From Exophiala sp. HKRS030 (Eukaryota > Ascomycota > Eurotiomycetes > Chaetothyriales > Herpotrichiellaceae), in the NCBI GenBank assembly GCA_023897205.1, contig JAHWDD010000006.1, positions 620,001 through 684,000 of the forward strand: a stretch of DNA of 64,000 bases, read 5' to 3'. The first letter of the stretch is position 1; each line of letters begins with the position of its first letter. A program made the translations under genes and the position numbers. Positions 52,034-63,486 of this stretch are shown piece after piece. Under the pieces are notes generated by a model, which saw nothing but the letters and a program-made list of their open reading frames with translations, ran no database searches and had not been told where the DNA came from.

Positions 52034-52327
52034 GCAAGCGGGGGGCGATGTACAACAAGATTGTGATGAAAGTATCTGAACCAGTTTCAGTCACCTATGA
52101 TAGGCGGAGGATGGTACGAGTGCAGTACACTCGTTCTGTTTGAAGAGATACAGTCATGTTTGGAAGAAAGACGATATGGTCGGAAAAGCTTCATAGGTCA
52201 AACCTTTTTTAGGTAGAACGTTGTTTCTTTTATATTCCACGATCTGCTACTTTGAACATGATGTATCAATTGATATTGGCTTTTGTCCGTGACTGTTGAC
52301 AGGACTACTGGAACAATGAAATGGTGG

Positions 52328-53662
52328 TCAGGATGTGGACGGTCGACAGATCTGTGCCAGGTCTAATTCGGTCCACATGACCATCCACATGGGTTTCCCA
52401 CCGAGTTTCTCCATGACTCTTCGACTGGGCATGTTTGATTTTGAAACGTCTGCATGTGCCCAGTAGTATGGTGATGGAAGGCCTTTTGGTTGCTGGGTGG
52501 TACTGTCGGGTTGTCGTTGGTGGTGTCGGTGGTTGTGCCGCTGACGACGACGCCTGATCAATAATTCTCTGGCAACACACAAAGCTAAACCTTTGCCGCG
52601 ATGTTCGGGCTCGGTGTGTAAACTTGATATACTAGAGTCTTTCCCCAAGAAACCCCAGGCGATGGGGGTTGGGCCTGAAGAGTCAGAGTTGTCGCACTTG
52701 TCGTCGTCTTCGGTGTCGGTGTACAAGACACCCACATTGACAAACTCTGACAGCGTCGACAGTGTACGAGGGATGGTGGATCTGTCGAGTACGGTCTGTA
52801 AATGTGTCGAAGCCAATGTGGTGAATTTGTAATTTTCGGGCAGAAGAGAAGAAGATGTCTTTTCGGTTTCTTCTGGTGGCGGCGGTCGTGGTGTCGCACC
52901 CGTCTCGTCCATGACTGGATTTTCCAGACTTTCCGGAGTAAAAATGTACTTGATGTAACCCGGGTCCGTTCTGGCTCGGGCATGATGGGGAAAATATCTC
53001 CAAAGCTCGTCACCGACGGTACCAAAGATGATTTTGTTTCGAGAATAAGGGGTGGTCAATGTTTTTCCCGTCTCCAAAAGCGTGGTCCATTCTTTCGGTG
53101 GTGTCATTGGCATGGTCGGGATCAGTGTCTCGTGTATGTAATTGAAGAGGGAATCCATCAATGCTTTGTGGATTGGGTTGTTTTGACCGTCGTCGGTTTT
53201 GGTGTGCGTAGGAGGGTCAGTGGTTGTTTGAGTATGTGATGGACATTCCCAACTGGCAAAAACCCATACTTGGGTTTGACCATAATTTGTCAAATCGACA
53301 TGAGCCGCCAACCATGGATTTGAGGAGGCGGAGGCGGACGAGGTCGTAGTATCTCGTCGTAACCATTCATCACCGATCGATCCGGAAGGACCAGTAGCAC
53401 CGGAAGCAGTGTCTTTTCCTTCTTCTTCATCATCTTGAGAAGTATAAACGGCGACAAATATTTTGGATGTTTCGGGAACAAGTTGGCGTGAGAGGTGAAA
53501 ATTTATCCTCTCCCACAAAGGGATCGAGTAAGGAAGTAAAGATTCCAATTTCTTCTGGAGTGACGGTACCTGTGACGAGTCGAGGACGCCACTTTTGATG
53601 TCGTTGACGCCGATGCTCGTACTCGTACTCGTATAATAGTGGTCATGGTTGGTGATGTTCAT
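52328..53662 (-). CDS. GNAT-family N-acyltransferase-like protein, 444 aa
   Basis: Intronless. The C-terminal third holds a GNAT/FR47-like acetyl-CoA binding region: PIAWGFLGKDSSISSLHTEPEHRGKGLALCVARELL. Here R-G-K-G-L matches the acyl-CoA pyrophosphate loop Q/R-x-x-G-x-G/A. A downstream motif, WAHADVSKSNMPSRRVMEKLGGKP, matches the family's strand-7 Asn/Leu-Gly element. The N-terminal two thirds (LPYSIPLWERINFHLSRQL, WLAAHVDLTNYGQTQVWVFASWE, WRYFPHHARARTDPGYIKYIF) resemble fungal proteins related to glycine N-acyltransferase. Low-complexity insertions (Thr-rich, Asp-rich, and an Arg/His-rich loop RRRRQRHNHRHHQRQ) interrupt it. Substrate unknown. Confidence 0.78.
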   Translation of the reverse strand: MNITNHDHYYTSTSTSIGVNDIKSGVLDSSQVPSLQKKLESLLPYSIPLWERINFHLSRQLVPETSKIFVAVYTSQDDEEEGKDTASGATGPSGSIGDEWLRRDTTTSSASASSNPWLAAHVDLTNYGQTQVWVFASWECPSHTQTTTDPPTHTKTDDGQNNPIHKALMDSLFNYIHETLIPTMPMTPPKEWTTLLETGKTLTTPYSRNKIIFGTVGDELWRYFPHHARARTDPGYIKYIFTPESLENPVMDETGATPRPPPPEETEKTSSSLLPENYKFTTLASTHLQTVLDRSTIPRTLSTLSEFVNVGVLYTDTEDDDKCDNSDSSGPTPIAWGFLGKDSSISSLHTEPEHRGKGLALCVARELLIRRRRQRHNHRHHQRQPDSTTQQPKGLPSPYYWAHADVSKSNMPSRRVMEKLGGKPMWMVMWTELDLAQICRPSTS

Positions 53663-54070
53663 TTTAGGTAAATGTTTATGGTCTTCGAAATGGCATGACC
53701 TTTCTTTGCCTCCTTGCCGTGGAAACTGAAAGCAAAAAAAGGAAACTCGCTCTAGGAGAAAAAAAATAGAGACGAGACAAGGCCGAAGATGAGGATGAAG
53801 AAGACTCGTGTATCCTTTCGAGAGGTGCGTACAAATGCTTTGTGAGTATCTATGAGTCAGAAAAAGAGATGGGTTACGACGACGCCCTGGACGTTTTATT
53901 GTATTTACGTGAATCTCCCATCTCCGTATCTCGCACTAATCCCTGGGGGGGGATCCATCAAGAAACTTGCGACGATTTCCTCGCAACAAACACGAAACAA
54001 AATCTTCGTTTTCTCAATTCTTGTCTTTTCCTTCCAAAACTTTTTCAGCGATGACTTGTTCGAATCAGTC
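53663..54070. other. Intergenic region
   Basis: 408 nt between two minus-strand genes; no gene supported. The stretch next to the GNAT start is A-rich (53726-53770). Confidence 0.5.
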
Positions 54071-55481
54071 CTAGATCAATGGATTTGCTGTGTCCACCTT
54101 CAGACGAGGTAGAATTCCCAATTCAGCCATCTCGGAATACATCTCGAACAAGACCTCTCTCGTGTCGACAAATCCCGTCCATCCAAACAGTCTCGCCTTG
54201 TTCATGGAAAGACTACTGATCTTTCGGAACGCGGCGTCGCCAAATGCAAAATTGGCCACGGGGTCATCAAACGGGTTGCTGGTAAGTTGACCTTTGGAGT
54301 TGGCCATGAGTTGTCGCCAGGCCTCTTTGTTGGTGGGTTCCGAGGCCCAATCGACCAAAGTGAAGCTGCTCCGCCAAAGTAAGGGAGGACCATATCTAGG
54401 TAATCACAAGTCAACATTGAATCATGATCAAAACAAGCAAGAGACACATGGTGAGTATGAATATCAGAACGTACCCCATTGGTGTATCCTTGCCGGATTT
54501 GCCCTCAAACACAGCAAACTTGTTGAAATCTTCTTCTGGTGGATGAACGCCCTTTTTCACATCAAACCACCGGACAAGCTCCTCGTAAAGTCGATCCCAC
54601 GTAAGGGCGCCAGTATCCTGAGAGTTGAACGCCTGATTGCGACATTTATCCTCTAGGACGGCCCATTCAGACAGATACCCAGTCAGCAACGCAGAAGAAT
54701 GATGTCCTTCGTGTTGCCAGACATCCCAGTCAGAAGGGAAGTAAAGAGGCTCTCCTTTCTGTCCCTGGACGGCGGCGTAGAACGCGATAGGCAACAAGGC
54801 GTTCATTTGCGCGTTGTTGACAGCACCGAGCACCCAGGCTGGTCGGATGACATTCCACGAAGTGCTGTTGGCTTGACAGAATTCGAAAAGTGACTTCTCT
54901 TGAGGATAGTAAAAGTTGGGCTCCAAATTGGACGGGCAAGAGTCGGATTCCACAGCAGGACTTCGAGTACGACCGATATGGACACCGTAATGTTTGGCTC
55001 CAGTTTGCAGAAGAAAGCGTTTGGGGATAATCTTGATCAGCGACAAGGCTTGTAGAAAGTTGTCGAGGAGGGCCGTGTTGACTTTGAGGAGCTCCTCGGC
55101 ATTCGACCATACTGGAGCGCCGGGTGGTGGTTTAGGTTGCAAGTATGAGTAAAAGAAGACATAATCTGCCCTGACCGATTTCGATTCCAAAGCCTGAGCA
55201 ATCTTCCAAGGCTCGTCCAGAAAATCTACCGCTATATGCTCGACTCGAGATCGCTGTGACTCCGGAAGTAAAGCCATCATGTCCTTGGGTGGTGGTCGGC
55301 GGGACAATGCGTACACCTTTGACCATCGGTCAGGGCTCTGCAGAAGCGCCCTCATGGTATGATAGCCCGATATCCCATTGGCCCCGGTGACAATCGCTGT
55401 CAAGCCTTTGATGGCAGGATCGAAGACTGGCAAGTTGTGGTAGATTCCTTTTTGCTGGACTGGGAAGCGTTCAGACCCCAT
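54071..55481 (-). CDS. PRISE-like NAD(P)-dependent reductase (SDR, progesterone 5-beta-reductase/iridoid synthase-like)
   Basis: Predicted NADPH-dependent enone reductase of the extended SDR superfamily. Two exons, 54475-55481 and 54071-54395 (443 aa); the 79-nt intron runs GTACGT...CCTAG. The Rossmann motif is AIVTGANGISGYHTMRALL, followed by VYALSRRPPP, the PRISE-type cofactor-phosphate region. The active-site part includes LLQTGAKHYGVH and NFYYPQEKSLFEF, where the Tyr-x-x-x-Lys-like Tyr lies, then WNVIRPAWVLGAV. The second exon restores the family C-terminus: FTLVDWASEPTNKEAWRQL, FAFGDAAFRKISSLSMNKARLFGWTGFVDTRE. Plant relatives act on steroids and iridoids; fungal substrates are mostly unknown. 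It diverges from the amidase gene over a 571-bp spacer. Confidence 0.88.
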
Positions 55482-56052
55482 CGTGTCTTTGTGAATGGGG
55501 TACAGGTGAGCGTGTGATGCGACCGTATGTAATCTCAGGCATGTAAAAGGGTTCGTGAAAGAATGATTTATACATGTATGAATCGAGAACTCACCGCCAG
55601 AATGAATCCTAAGAATTGGTAAGCGTAGACAATCTCAGGACTATGAACAGCTCTTCTTCTTGCACGCAATTCGAGCTAGACCCATCGGCACTGAATGAAC
55701 ACTTGCAGCCATCTATGACCAAGCAATAGAAGACGATAGTTGCACTGCCGACACTATCTGGCCAGCGCGGGAGTTGTGGATCGATATTCAAAATGCCATT
55801 CGGGTACATGGGGGATTTCGGTACCGATGTCAAACTGGAGAACTTCGGCACTTTGACACACTGGGCAACTTCGGTACCGAACACAAATATCGTGCATACC
55901 GAAATGTCCCCTTTCCCTCCAGATCCAACCGCAAAGGTGAGCCTTGAGGATATAGTGCTATGTTAGAGTTGTTGTGTCTCTTAATCATAGCTTCTACCTC
56001 AATTCACCAGAACCCTTATCACCTCATACAAAATCAAGAAACCTCCTAGGAA
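55482..56052. promoter_or_regulatory. Divergent promoter region with two CGGTACCG palindromes
   Basis: Shared 571-bp spacer between the reductase (minus) and the amidase (plus). It holds two perfect 10-bp palindromes TCGGTACCGA at 55818-55827 and 55871-55880, centres 53 bp apart and 174-235 bp upstream of the amidase ATG. CGG-N2-CCG is an inverted CGG half-site arrangement of the kind bound by dimeric Zn2Cys6 regulators. One such regulator is encoded just downstream of the amidase. The binding role is inferred. Confidence 0.5.
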
Positions 56053-57812
56053 ATGTCAGCGACCGATTACTCCGTTGATGCCTCCAGCATATCGCGACTT
56101 GATGTGCAACCTTGGAAACAGACAGCACTCCGAGCCCGAGAAGTCTTATCGAATAGTATTCCAGCCAAATGGAAACTGCACACGAATTTCGAAACACCAG
56201 ACACTGATTTTCCGCATGCCGTTCTTGATTGCGGTATTTTGACCTCAAGACAAGTGGAATTGACTCAATTGACAGCCTCTGAATTGCTGCCTATGCTGCA
56301 CACAGGGACACTGAGTGCAGCCGAGTTGACTGAGGCATTCTGTGCTCGTGCAGCCATTGCTCAACAACTGATCAACTGCCTTACCGATTTCTTCCCGGAA
56401 GAGGCGATCGAATCAGCCAAAGCGTTGGATGCTGAATATTCCAAGACCCGGAAGCTTCGGGGACCTCTGCATGGTCTTCCGATCGCGATCAAAGACACCT
56501 ATGCAGTCAGGGGCAAGAGAACCACCAATGGTTGTGCTGCGTGGTATGACAGCGAGCCTGCGGGCGAAGATGCTGCTCTTGTGCAGGTCGTCAAGGACGC
56601 AGGAGCAATCGTATTTGCCAGGACAACGATGCCACAAACTGGAATGGCCTTGGAGACAGTCAGCCCTCTCTGGGGCCGTACACTCAATCCGTACAATTCA
56701 AGATTCGGATCTGGTGGCTCCTCTGGCGGCGACGGTGCTTTAGTCGCCATGCATGGGGCTCCTTGTGCGCCCCTGGCTTCCGATATTGGCGGTAGCATTC
56801 GTGCTCCCGCTGCTTTCAACGGTCTCTATGGTATGCGACCAACATCTGACAGGGTTCCTCGAACGGGGCTGGTGTCACAAAGACTGGGTCAAATTTCCAT
56901 CAAAGCGTCGTGTGGTCCCATCTGTCACAGCCTGAGCGACCTGAAGCTTCTTGTCAAGTTAATACTGACACATCCGACTCTGCCCTACGAGCCAACATGT
57001 ATTTCAGGATTCTGGAAGGAGACGCACCCTAAAATAAAGCTTACCATTGGTATTCTCGCCACGGATGGCATTGTTGATCCACACCCACCAGTTACTCGGG
57101 CTCTCAGAGATGTCGCAACCAGTTTACAGGCAGCGGGACATCAAGTCATAGAATTCACGCCCCCGATAGATCTTTGGAAGGCCGCGATTACCACATGGAA
57201 GCTCTATTTCCAAAATGGAGCCATCGAGACCAAGGCGGCTCTGGCGGCGTCCGGCGAACCTTTGATTGTCCAGTTCCGACATTACCTCGATACATTCAAC
57301 GTCCGTGAGCATACGGTGTCGGAGATTAGCGAGTGTCACAGGCAGCAAGCAGCTTACAAGAAAGCATTTGTCGATGCTTGGGATGCCACGGCCAACGAAA
57401 CCCAGACAGGCATGCCGATGGACTGTATCATCACCCCTTCTGCACCACTGGCTGGATCGCCTCATGACTTCCCCCTTTGGTGGGGTTACACAACGATCTG
57501 GAACCTGATAGATTATCCATCGATCATCATGCCGTTGAAATCTTTTAGACTGAATCCGATAAAAGATGCGAAAGACATGAGCTACCAGCCTCGTGATAAT
57601 CCATTCGACAAGCCCAACTGGGAGATCTGTATGTCACATGTCTGAGTGAATGAAGTGGCCTGAATGCTAATACAGCTTGAGCAGATGATCCTGAGATGTG
57701 GAAAACGCAGCCAATGACCTTTCAAGTTGTTGGGAGGAACTGTAGGGACGAAGAACTAATCAGTGCTGTAGAAGTCATCGACAATGTTGTGAACTCGAGC
57801 CGTTTGCCATAA
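56053..57812 (+). CDS. Amidase (acetamidase-type amidase signature enzyme)
   Basis: Hydrolyses a carboxamide to acid plus ammonia; fungal relatives include acetamidase AmdS and broad-specificity amidases. Two exons, 56053-57628 and 57685-57812 (567 aa); the 56-nt intron GTATGT...GAGCAG splits a TAT codon. The Ser-cis-Ser-Lys triad is complete by position: Lys147 in LPIAIKDTY, the cis-Ser in GSGGSSGGDGAL (223-224) and nucleophile Ser248 in ASDIGGSIRAPAAFNG. The N-terminus (WKLHTNFE, LTASELLPMLHTGTLSAAELTEAFCARA) is typical of fungal amidases, as is the C-terminus (MWKTQPMTFQVVGRNCRDEELISAVEVID). It sits at the head of an apparent cluster with a Zn2Cys6 regulator and an MFS transporter. Natural substrate unknown. 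Confidence 0.93.
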
Positions 57813-58267
57813 CATCGTGCATCTTAGGCGCATTAGCAGAAATAAAGAAGGGCGATGATAGTAATCCATAGGTCGATAGCTGCTAGTTCAGTCGTGCAAG
57901 ACTCGTCGAATGTATTCTTGATCAGCATCGTTGGCGACAGTAGCATTGAGGAACATGATTAAGTTCGAGCTTCTGAGCATACAAGGCATAAAGCTCAATG
58001 TAGATGAGTTGAGCCATCGTGTTGATGAAATGGTTTATAAAGAGCAGTCAGAAAGAATTCCTAGTCGCGCGACGTCGTCATACGAACCGAACTCCTTGAC
58101 TAAGCAGTCTTGGCTGAGCCGACATCCCCTTTGGCATATGTAAAGTACCGGACCGTGAGTATCATCGTAGGATATGATGGTCATCCTCGCTGCGGGTTAA
58201 GAGTGGTGCCTTGTTGGTCACCTTCCCTTAATAACCACGATTACGCCAAATACAAAGACACCTCCCG
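57813..58267. other. Intergenic region upstream of cluster regulator
   Basis: 455 nt between amidase and regulator, without a supported gene. CGGACCG (CGG-N1-CCG) lies at 58149-58155, 112 bp before the regulator ATG, a weak relative of the palindromes upstream of the amidase. Confidence 0.45.
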
Positions 58268-60249
58268 ATGAACTCGCCAGGAATACTGCAACACAGCGAG
58301 AGTGGTACTCTGCGGCGACGCTTGAACACCTCTTGCTGGACCTGTCGAAAGCGTAAAGTTCGCTGCGATGCCACCGAGACCACAGGCTGTACCTCTTGCA
58401 AACGAGCAGGAATAGAATGCAGGTGAATGGTTTGTGTTCACACAGAAAGTGTCAGGACTGAAACAAGTGTATTAGAGCCCATCCGAATCAGCTCAAGTCT
58501 CCCAAGGCCCGTCGACATCGCGCTACCCCTCGGGCCACTGTAAACTCTGCTCAGCCCGACGATAATGAAGGCGCCATTCCGATCTCTTCTTCTCTCAATG
58601 TTTCTCCTAACTATGATAGTGGAAATCTATCCCGCTTCTTCGAGGCCGGTGTTATTTCTTCACAGTGGGAAGGATTCGAGGAAAAGGGGACATTTCGAGA
58701 CGTTTACATCGGTACTGATGTCGCCAACCTACACCATCTCGTGCGTGATCATGAACTGCCTGGAAGTGGGTGCCTGTTCTATCCCTTCCCTGCGATTCGG
58801 GATGAACTATCTTGGAAACCAGCTGCTCATGGCCCCTCGATCTACCACTATCTGCCAGCCGAGGCCTTGAACGACTTAAGCAGTTTTCCCGTCCGCCCCG
58901 TCCGGGATGCTCTCGTCGACACGTATTTCGAGGACATCCACCCCGGGTTCCCGATTGTGGACGAAGCCAGTTTTCGCAAAAGATACAAAGACCCTGACAA
59001 TCCACCTGCGCTCGTCGTCTTCCAAGCGATGCTTCTTGCTGCAGCTCGCATCACAGACCATCCTCAAGTCGCTGCGTCCCGTGAGATGACGACAGCCGTC
59101 CTCTTCAAGAGGGCCAAGACTCTATTCGATCTCAGACACGAGCATGACCGCGTCGATCTGATCCAGGCTGCCCTTTTGATGGCATGGTACACGGATAGTA
59201 GTTCTGATACTGTGGCCTCCAACGCGTACTATTGGGTTGGCAGTGCCGTGCGTATTGCATTTGGCATGGGTCTGCACCGCACCGCCTCACTTCGATACGT
59301 ACCGCCGAATAGGCGGCGATTCGACAGGAAATACAAAAAGATCTGGTGGATTTTGTTGTACAGTGAGGTCATGTTGGCTTTGGAGTACGGCAGGCCCAGT
59401 CTGATTCGTGCCGACGATTTTGACGTAGGCATCTTGGAGGACGACGACTTCAAGAACATGGACGACTCAGAGGATCTTGCGGTGAAGGGTCGCTTCTGTT
59501 CCATCCTGGGTGACATCTCCATAGTAGTTTTGGACATGCTCAGTCTCCGTGGGCCGCGAGGCAGACCGACCCACGACAGCCTGAGCACAACAGCGGCAAT
59601 CGAACGTCAGTTGGCAGCTGTGGCTATGCGCATAGCTCCAACCCACGACGCCTGGTCTTGTCAACTCCGGATCATCTACAATCTGGTTGCATTGATATTC
59701 TATCGAAACAATAGCGACGGCGATGAGGGAGCGGCGAAGCTCTGCTCCGAAGCAGCGTCCAACATTCTGACCACTTTTGAAGCCATGGTGGTGCACGGTA
59801 CGATCCGCCAATGCCATCTGAGCACCACCACGGCTCTGACAGCGGCTGCCATCCAATTCGCTCGCGAAGCCCGATCAGCAACTGCCGCGGGGTCCATCAT
59901 AAAGGCCGTCTCGGCTCACGGGCAGCTGGAAAGGCTTCTGGGTCCTGCAGAAGCACTTTCCCAATATTTTTCGCACATCAAGGCCGTGTGTAAGCTCTGC
60001 AAGAGCCTGAGTGCGCGTGCCGAGCTCCTCATCAAAGAGTCTCAGGAACCGAATTCCAGGTTGTTGTCAACTGATTCTCAATTCCCACCCGACACCAGTA
60101 TTGACTGGGAAAGCATCATGACAAACTACCGTATGCCGAATAATCTTGGATTTAACGGCTTGGACTTGGGAGATGAAGGCGAAGAATGGTTACATGACTT
60201 CTCGTGGGCCAATGTCGACGACCCATCCTACAACGGCACAGATCAATGA
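58268..60249 (+). CDS. Zn2Cys6 transcription factor (CTF1/AmdR-like architecture)
   Basis: Predicted nuclear regulator of 642 aa. Two exons, 58268-58422 and 58476-60249; the 53-nt intron splits an AGA codon right after the zinc cluster, a common position in fungi. The cluster is at residues 23-51: CWTCRKRKVRC, CTSCKRAGIEC. A basic linker (KSPKARRHRATPR) follows. The fungal-specific middle homology region begins at VRDALVDTYFEDIHPGFPIVDEASF and includes ALLMAWY, AYYWVGSAVRIAFGMGLHR and KKIWWILLYSEVMLALEYGRPSLIRADDFDV. That order resembles cutinase regulator CTF1 and acetamidase regulator AmdR. Between an amidase and an MFS carrier it is probably the pathway-specific regulator. The acidic C-terminus (GDEGEEWLHDFSW) suits an activation domain. 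Confidence 0.9.
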
Positions 60250-60431
60250 ACGCAGCACCAGCATTCGCTCTTCATTCATTCAACGGTTGAGGGTTGGTTT
60301 TAAAGAGTCGCGACTATTTGAGCTTTCAAACACTTGGGATTGATGCCTGCAATTTTTTCTCTCCCCATGTCCCTCTCCTCATACCTCCGTCCTATCAGTA
60401 TATATCGATGTACATTTGAAGAGACGACATT

Positions 60432-62539
60432 TCAATGATGAGCATTGGCGTTATGATCAGCTTCGACAAGTTTCCAATACTTGGCCGCGCTTCGAGCCCG
60501 AAGTCTCTTTCCGAACCAAATCATGAAGAGGAACACTGATGAAGCAGCCATGCCAACGAATGCTGTAGAGATGAAGCAGTTGCGGATTCCGAGATGATTC
60601 ACCCAGGGAGTGATGCTGTTAGCATAGTGATGTTAGCAATCGGCCCCTCTCTTGTCAAACGGGTACTGTTGAAGGTAGGTTCAGTGACTGACTTACCCAT
60701 AACTAACCGCAAAGGACATGGTGTTGCGGACAAGAATCACAGTGACGAGAGCATCTGTGCTAATGTCATGATAGCTGTCGATCAGATAGTTGACACTCAA
60801 CGACACACCCATGGTCGTGGTCATGGCCAGCATGCCCATAGCAAAAACAAGGCCGACCCAGGAGATGGAATAAGAAGCCCCCACGCCCCAGAGAATTGAG
60901 GCGCTGGGAATCACGACAACACAGATAACAAATGGCCACAGGCGATGCTCTGCCTCCATGAAGCCGCCATTTCGGCTCGCAAGCTTGATTGTCAACCAGT
61001 CGCTCAGTCTGCCTGAGATCAAGCTTCCGACAATCACGCCGACACAGCAAGAGAGGTAGCTGAGTCCGACCATAGAAGACGAAAAGTTGTACGTCGGCCC
61101 GGACAGGATGACCGATGCCGTGGCATTGGTTATGTTGAACCATATCAACCCTGACCCGTATGAGAACCCTGCGTAGAAGATGACGGGCCAGGAGAGGTAT
61201 TTGAGACTTCGCAGAGCTCGTTGGAACATGGTCGGTCCTGCTGTGGCGGTCGGGCTGCTGCTCCACAAGGACAGTTTCTGGACAAATGATTTCTCCTTGC
61301 TGTGTATTTCACCTTCCTGTTGTGTTCTTGACCTGGTCGCTTGTGTCTCCTGGAATGTTGGGTTCTTCTCTGAATCCGGTTCTTCAATCACAGCAATCCT
61401 CTCGCTTGGCGGCGACGGTCCGCTGCTGTCCTCTTCAACAATTCCAACCGTCTTACGCATATAGTTTGTTTCTTCTTGGAAGAAGAACAAAAATATAAGC
61501 GTCCCCCCGTTGAATATGGCCGCCCAGTAAAACACCCATTCCCAACCTTGCCTGTCTGCGATGAATCCACAAACCACAGGAGTGAAATAGTTGCTGCCTG
61601 CAAGACTGAAGGCGTACACACCCATCCAGGTACCACGTTGATGGGTAAAATACTGTTTCGGAGGAGTGGGTTAGTTGGTTTCCAACAGGTTGCGCTCATA
61701 TCCAGCAATACTTACTATATCCGTAACGGAAATCTCTGGTAGTGCTTCGATGGGAGCAATGAAGAAACCCATGACGATACATCTTGCAATCCATTCTCCA
61801 TCACTTCGGACATATGGGCTTTTTGGTATACGTATCAGTAAGTCATGTTTGAGATCTGATACAATACTATGTGCTTTTTCGAAGCTCGGAAAACTGTCAA
61901 GATCTTACCTCCACATACTAGTTCCCTATTAATCTTCATTAGCTATCGCTCTCGTGAGACAGAAAACCAAGACTTACGATGGCTCCCAGAACCGAGATGA
62001 GAAAGGTTGGGCGTTTGCCATATCTGAGAGCAAAAGGTTGCCAGAACAAAAGACTCCAGCTACGATGCGGCAAGTATATTAGTATTGCGAACCCTGGTAG
62101 TATAGGTAGAGAAGAAGACAAACCCTAGAAACAAAAACATGTAACCTGTCCCCTGATTCAATGTCGTGATGGTGATACCTGTGGCTTTGGAAATTGGTAC
62201 TAGAACCGAATATACCGTCGAAACGGCTACTCCAGTAAACCAAGTGTACCTACCACATGGTGCGGAGGATATAATTAGTCTGGGTATCTTCTCATCATCA
62301 TCATCGAGTACGTATGCTCACAAATTCGCACAGATACTAGAGAGTATCTTTCTTCTCGGAGTCCAGTTCAAGGGATCATTCGGATCTTGGGACGGGGTGG
62401 GATCAAGAACGATGTCCCCTCCTTCGGCATGTCGAGTGTGAAGAGTGTGATTCAAGTCGACGAGATGGACCGTTCCAGGAATCTTGTTGTTCAATGGTCC
62501 ATCTGCTTCAACATCAATGACAGGAGGCGAAGCCATCAT
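60432..62539 (-). CDS. MFS transporter, DHA1/HOL1-like
   Basis: Twelve-helix proton-coupled carrier, probably in the plasma membrane. Seven exons: 62322-62539, 62124-62249, 61978-62059, 61909-61925, 61716-61818, 60697-61652 and 60432-60615 (561 aa); every phase agrees. Exon 4 is only 17 nt. The N-terminal hydrophilic part contains the [17 protein letters not shown] motif typical of fungal DHA1 carriers. Then come [33 protein letters not shown] (helix 2 and loop 2-3), [47 protein letters not shown], and [26 protein letters not shown] long central loop rich in Glu/Ser separates the halves. Yeast Hol1 (polyamine/cation uptake) is the nearest named type I can suggest; the substrate is unknown. 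Its tail faces the tail of the Zn2Cys6 regulator. Confidence 0.9.
61909..61925 (-). other. 17-nt microexon of the MFS transporter
   Basis: GGAACTAGTATGTGGAG, flanked by ...TTAATAG and GTAAGATC, encodes Gly-Thr-Ser-Met-Trp plus two bases of the next codon. It is needed to connect FLISVLGAI to PYVRSDGEW in frame. Confidence 0.8.
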
Positions 62540-63486
62540 CGAGGTCTATGAGGTATATTCGAGATGATAAGGATCTACCTAGCTAGGGAGTAGGTGATTA
62601 CTGTCCTTGGATAGCAACGAGCTGGCGCAAGAAGGGGATTTATATGCACTCCGTATAGCTTGTGACTCTGCGCCATGTCTATCAAAGAGCCAGCTCTCTC
62701 TACCAAGGTATTCCGATAAGACCAAAACATGTCGGGTCAGATTGACGCGCAATCTTCACACACACGAGATATAAGAAACCTCGGGGGTTTTCGAATACCA
62801 TCGCTGACCTGGGTACCGATAAAGACAATACAGTGGAACAGCGGCCATGGGAACCCCATTTGTCCGGGGTAAATAACGACGTGGAGGAAGAAGATAGATT
62901 GAAAGTACCGAGCCGAAATGCTTATCCAGTACCGAAGATCCATGAACCTCTGTTCACACGGTACCGGCGGTTGTAGGGGATCTGGACTCGATGTCGGCTC
63001 CGTGATAGGGGCTCGTCGTCATGCCGAAGATAAACAGCTCCCGAGAATCCAGTGACTAAGGTCTCGATAGTCACTGAACCCATGGCAAAAGCACCTTGTT
63101 CAGCCTCACCAGCCATCAACCAATTAACCAATTCATCAGTGCTTGGATCCGCTGATCTTTGACCAAGATTAGGGGAGTATTTGGTCACACACGTTCCTAG
63201 AATGTGCCTCCCACCAAAAAATGCAAGGGTCGAGCAGTTGTCGCCTAATTGTGCTTGACCACACCTTTCATGACCGGGGGGGTTACATGCACACAGCCAC
63301 CACCACCTTCCTCGCCGCCGTTGCGATGAGGCTGACTTTGGTTCTCAATGGCAATGACTTGCAACTGTTTCTCAGCTTTCTCTTCTTCCTTGTACCATCG
63401 TTCAAGACAATTTCTCACCACAAAAACAAGGCTCCCAACTACATCTCTGATATCACATCATGCGTAGGTCCTAACAAACCCGACAG
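62540..63486. other. Promoter of MFS transporter and upstream part of the right-edge gene
   Basis: About 950 nt. It contains ACTCCGTA (62648-62655) and a third CGGTACCG palindrome (62959-62966), 420 bp upstream of the transporter ATG. The region 62800-62970 is rich in GTACCG words. The 3' end (CCTAACAAACCCGACAG) looks like an intron terminus for the right-edge gene. Confidence 0.45.
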
